Part shown: one piece after another, positions 6,579-8,008 of the stretch
Layout of the letters: each line of letters begins with the position of its first letter
How positions within the stretch are numbered: position 1 is the first letter of the stretch
Source of the DNA: Deltaproteobacteria bacterium
GTDB taxonomy: Bacteria; Desulfobacterota; B13-G15
DNA: 8,008 nucleotides
Assembly: GCA_003646585.1 (NCBI GenBank)
Contig: QMLA01000033.1
Coordinates: 1 to 8,008, forward strand
Reading direction: 5' to 3'
Notes under the pieces: model-generated
What the model saw: the letters and a program-made list of their open reading frames with translations, nothing else
What the model was told of the DNA's origin: nothing
Database searches by the model: none
Program-made: the position numbers and the translations under genes

Positions 6579-7796
6579 TTACTTCCCTTTCCTCGCTTTC
6601 ATGATCTCTTCGCAAGGAGGCATCACATCCTTTCCGGGAATGGTCACTATGTTCGAAGAGATTAGGAAATTGTACTGCGGGACCTTCTTGGTCACACCGA
6701 GGAACATGGGCAACACCACCTGATGATCACATGCGCGCATCTCTATCTCGCCCACAGGGCTCATGATCTTCAGGCCCTCGATGGCATCGATGAATTTCTC
6801 GGTGTCAACCGAACCGGCCTTCCTGTAGGCGGCAGCGATGAACTTGGCGGTGATCCAACCATGGAAGGCGGGGAAACCAGGGGGCTCACCATAGGCCGCC
6901 CTGAAGGCCTTCACAAAGGCCTTGTTCTCAGGGGTTTCGGGATAGTAGAAGTGGTAATCCATCGTCCCCATCACCCCCTCGGGAGCTTCGGGTCCCAGGG
7001 GCTTGAGCACCGCGTGGTCGGTAGCGGTATGGATGCAGATGGCCACCTTCTTGGCCATACCGGTGGCCTTTATGGCCTTCATGACGTTGGTCATGCTCCG
7101 GCCACCGGTGCAGAAGATCACTGCGTCGGGCTCAGCGGACATGATGGCGGTGAGATAGGGGATCAAGTCGGGTTCACCCACCTTCCACCAGGACTCCCCT
7201 ATCTTCTTCACCTCAGGTTTCAGCCTCTTTAAGTTCCGCCAGGCGGCCCTCCCTATGGCATGGCCGTATTCATAGTCATCACCGGCGATCCAGTACTTGA
7301 TATAGGGCTTCTTGGAGAGGCCCACAGCCATGGCCCTTCCCGCCATGGCCGTGTTCTCGGTGGTGGAAAAGACATAACGATGCCCTTTCTCACCCGTTAT
7401 CCTATCACTTTTGGCCATCCAGACGAAGAAGGGTACCTTCTCCTTGTAGGCAAGGTCCGAAACGGCCAGGGCCACCGAACTGGAGATGGTCCCCACAAGG
7501 ATGTCCACCCCTTCCCTCATTATCAGCTCCTTGGCCATGCTCAGGCCGATATCCACTTTGAACTTGGTGTCGCGGGTGGTGAACTCGATCTTGCGCCCCA
7601 AAACTCCCTCTTTGTTGATCTCCTCAAGGGCGAGCTTAAAGCCATTCAGGGCATCCTTCGCGTAAACCGCCGGTGGGCCACTGTAACAGTCTATGATGCC
7701 CACCTTAATGGCCTTACTACCCGCATATACCCCTCCCGAGAAGACAAAAAGGGTTAAAAAGGCCACAATCCCCGCTACTCCAACCCTAAACTTCAT
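6579..7796 (-). CDS. livK: Periplasmic substrate-binding protein of a branched-chain amino acid-type (HAAT) ABC transporter
   Basis: This secreted binding protein captures the ligand and delivers it to LivHM. It has 405 residues. A signal peptide covers 1-25 (basic MKFR, a hydrophobic core, cut after VYA). The mature part is a type I periplasmic-binding fold of the Leu/Ile/Val family: IKVGIIDCYSGPPAVYAKDA at the start of lobe 1, LALEEINKEGVLGRKIEF, then VDILVGTISSSVALAVSDLA, the usual ligand-contacting Ser/Thr region, and KVPFF. Lobe 2 has PDAVIFCTGG and GVMGTMDYHFYYPETPENKAFV. The C-terminal lid region is rich in aromatics and ends with Lys/Arg. AAGGAGGT stands five bases before the ATG at 7796. 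First gene of the operon, followed by a hairpin. The ligand could be a branched-chain amino acid, an amide or an aromatic acid. The symbol reflects family and gene order only. Confidence 0.92.
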   Translation of the reverse strand: MKFRVGVAGIVAFLTLFVFSGGVYAGSKAIKVGIIDCYSGPPAVYAKDALNGFKLALEEINKEGVLGRKIEFTTRDTKFKVDIGLSMAKELIMREGVDILVGTISSSVALAVSDLAYKEKVPFFVWMAKSDRITGEKGHRYVFSTTENTAMAGRAMAVGLSKKPYIKYWIAGDDYEYGHAIGRAAWRNLKRLKPEVKKIGESWWKVGEPDLIPYLTAIMSAEPDAVIFCTGGRSMTNVMKAIKATGMAKKVAICIHTATDHAVLKPLGPEAPEGVMGTMDYHFYYPETPENKAFVKAFRAAYGEPPGFPAFHGWITAKFIAAAYRKAGSVDTEKFIDAIEGLKIMSPVGEIEMRACDHQVVLPMFLGVTKKVPQYNFLISSNIVTIPGKDVMPPCEEIMKARKGK

Positions 7797-7800
7797 GCCA

Positions 7801-7808
7801 CACCTCCT
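7801..7808 (-). promoter_or_regulatory. Strong ribosome binding site of livK
   Basis: AAGGAGGT on the minus strand is a full match to the anti-Shine-Dalgarno sequence and lies five bases before the livK ATG. It fixes the start codon and suggests high expression of the binding protein. Confidence 0.85.
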
Positions 7809-7834
7809 TTCCCCCTCAACTTAAATTTGATTTT

Positions 7835-7867
7835 ATCATAGCTTACCCTTGACGGCTTATATGTCAA
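7835..7867 (-). promoter_or_regulatory. Possible livK promoter
   Basis: On the minus strand a perfect TTGACA lies at 7867-7862 and TATGAT, followed by AAAAT, at 7840-7835, within the only AT-rich stretch upstream of livK. The gap between the boxes is 21 bases, longer than the usual 16-18, so a sigma-70 assignment is weak. One box may be fortuitous or activator-dependent. Initiation shortly after TATGAT would give a leader of about 30 bases including the strong ribosome binding site. Confidence 0.35.
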
Positions 7868-7868
7868 G
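7848..7868. promoter_or_regulatory. Inverted repeat CTTGAC-N9-GTCAAG, possible operator
   Basis: Two 6-base arms are exact reverse complements, separated by nine bases. One arm includes the TTGACA of the putative livK promoter, so a dimeric regulator bound here would affect livK transcription. A 6-base arm can arise by chance, and no regulator gene is visible in the window. Confidence 0.3.
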
Positions 7869-7949
7869 AAGATCCCCTTTCGGCCTGGTGCATGGGTATA
7901 GACATCGTACCACCCTGGGGAAGGAGGGTTGGGGAGGGCAGAGGCTGCC

Positions 7950-7967
7950 CACCTCATCCTTGAGGTG
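7950..7967. repeat. Short perfect hairpin (7 bp arms, 4-base loop)
   Basis: CACCTCA and TGAGGTG pair perfectly around TCCT. No T run follows on either strand, so it is not a standard terminator. It may be part of a structured RNA or an upstream gene end, or may be incidental. Confidence 0.35.
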
Positions 7968-8008
7968 TTCCGCAGGGTTGGGATACCCTGGGATCGACAA
8001 ATCAAACC

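Larger units (their letters stand above)
7797..8008 (-). other. Non-coding leader upstream of livK
   Basis: These 212 bases hold no protein I can support. The 70 bases next to livK are AT-rich against a GC-rich background and fit a promoter and 5' untranslated region. Further out is a short hairpin (7950-7967) and a CTTGAC/GTCAAG dyad (7848-7868). Short open frames run to the right edge on both strands: a minus-strand frame ends with TAA at 7857-7859, and a plus-strand frame reads EAAHLILEVFRRVGIPWDRQIK. Neither has a clear start or a recognisable family. No tRNA, riboswitch or other known RNA signature was recognised. Confidence 0.5.

Noticed and set aside
7793..8005. 70-codon minus-strand frame running into the livK start
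   Set aside because: It ends in the livK ribosome binding site region, its tail is a translation of promoter-like sequence, and it matches no family I know.
1..8008. Defence system, CRISPR array, mobile element or prophage
   Set aside because: I saw no direct-repeat array, no transposase or integrase, no terminal inverted repeats and no toxin-antitoxin pair. The gene content is transport and housekeeping.

Overview
Every gene I can support in this window lies on the minus strand, so the biological order runs from the right edge to the left: livK, livH, livM, livG, livF, a small tautomerase gene, xseA, an M23 endopeptidase gene, xseB, and ispA cut by the left edge. The window is about 97% coding, with tight overlaps and strong AGGAGG-type ribosome binding sites.

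The gene string xseA / M23 peptidase / xseB / ispA, the GC-rich composition and a branched-chain-amino-acid-type ABC transporter of the HAAT family suggest a Gram-negative bacterium, most likely of the Desulfobacterota (former Deltaproteobacteria) or a neighbouring anaerobic lineage. Arginine is written mostly as AGG/AGA (10 of 12 Arg codons in xseB) and Glu mostly as GAG, a bias often seen in thermophiles. The lineage is an inference from gene order and codon use, not a proof.

Right block (about 3031-8008): a non-coding leader of about 210 bases with a possible promoter and dyads, then livK (periplasmic binding protein), a perfect 12-13 bp GC-rich hairpin followed by a short T run, livH and livM (two permeases), livG and livF (two ATPases), and a 63-residue 4-oxalocrotonate-tautomerase-like gene 10 bases after livF. 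Together the Liv proteins form a complete high-affinity ABC importer for an amino acid or other small carboxylate. The tautomerase, with two altered active-site positions, hints that the cargo or its metabolism may not be ordinary leucine/isoleucine/valine.

Left block (1-2982): the two Exonuclease VII subunit genes are separated by a secreted M23 murein endopeptidase gene that overlaps both of them, and are followed by the gene for a short-chain polyprenyl diphosphate synthase. This is a housekeeping cluster for DNA repair, cell wall and isoprenoids. Only 48 bases without a clear terminator separate it from the transporter block, so read-through is plausible.

I found no convincing novel defence system, mobile element, CRISPR array, tRNA or rRNA. 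The points most worth following up are the tautomerase's placement and variant residues, the peptidase inserted between the Exo VII subunit genes, the livK-livH hairpin, and the unexplained leader upstream of livK.
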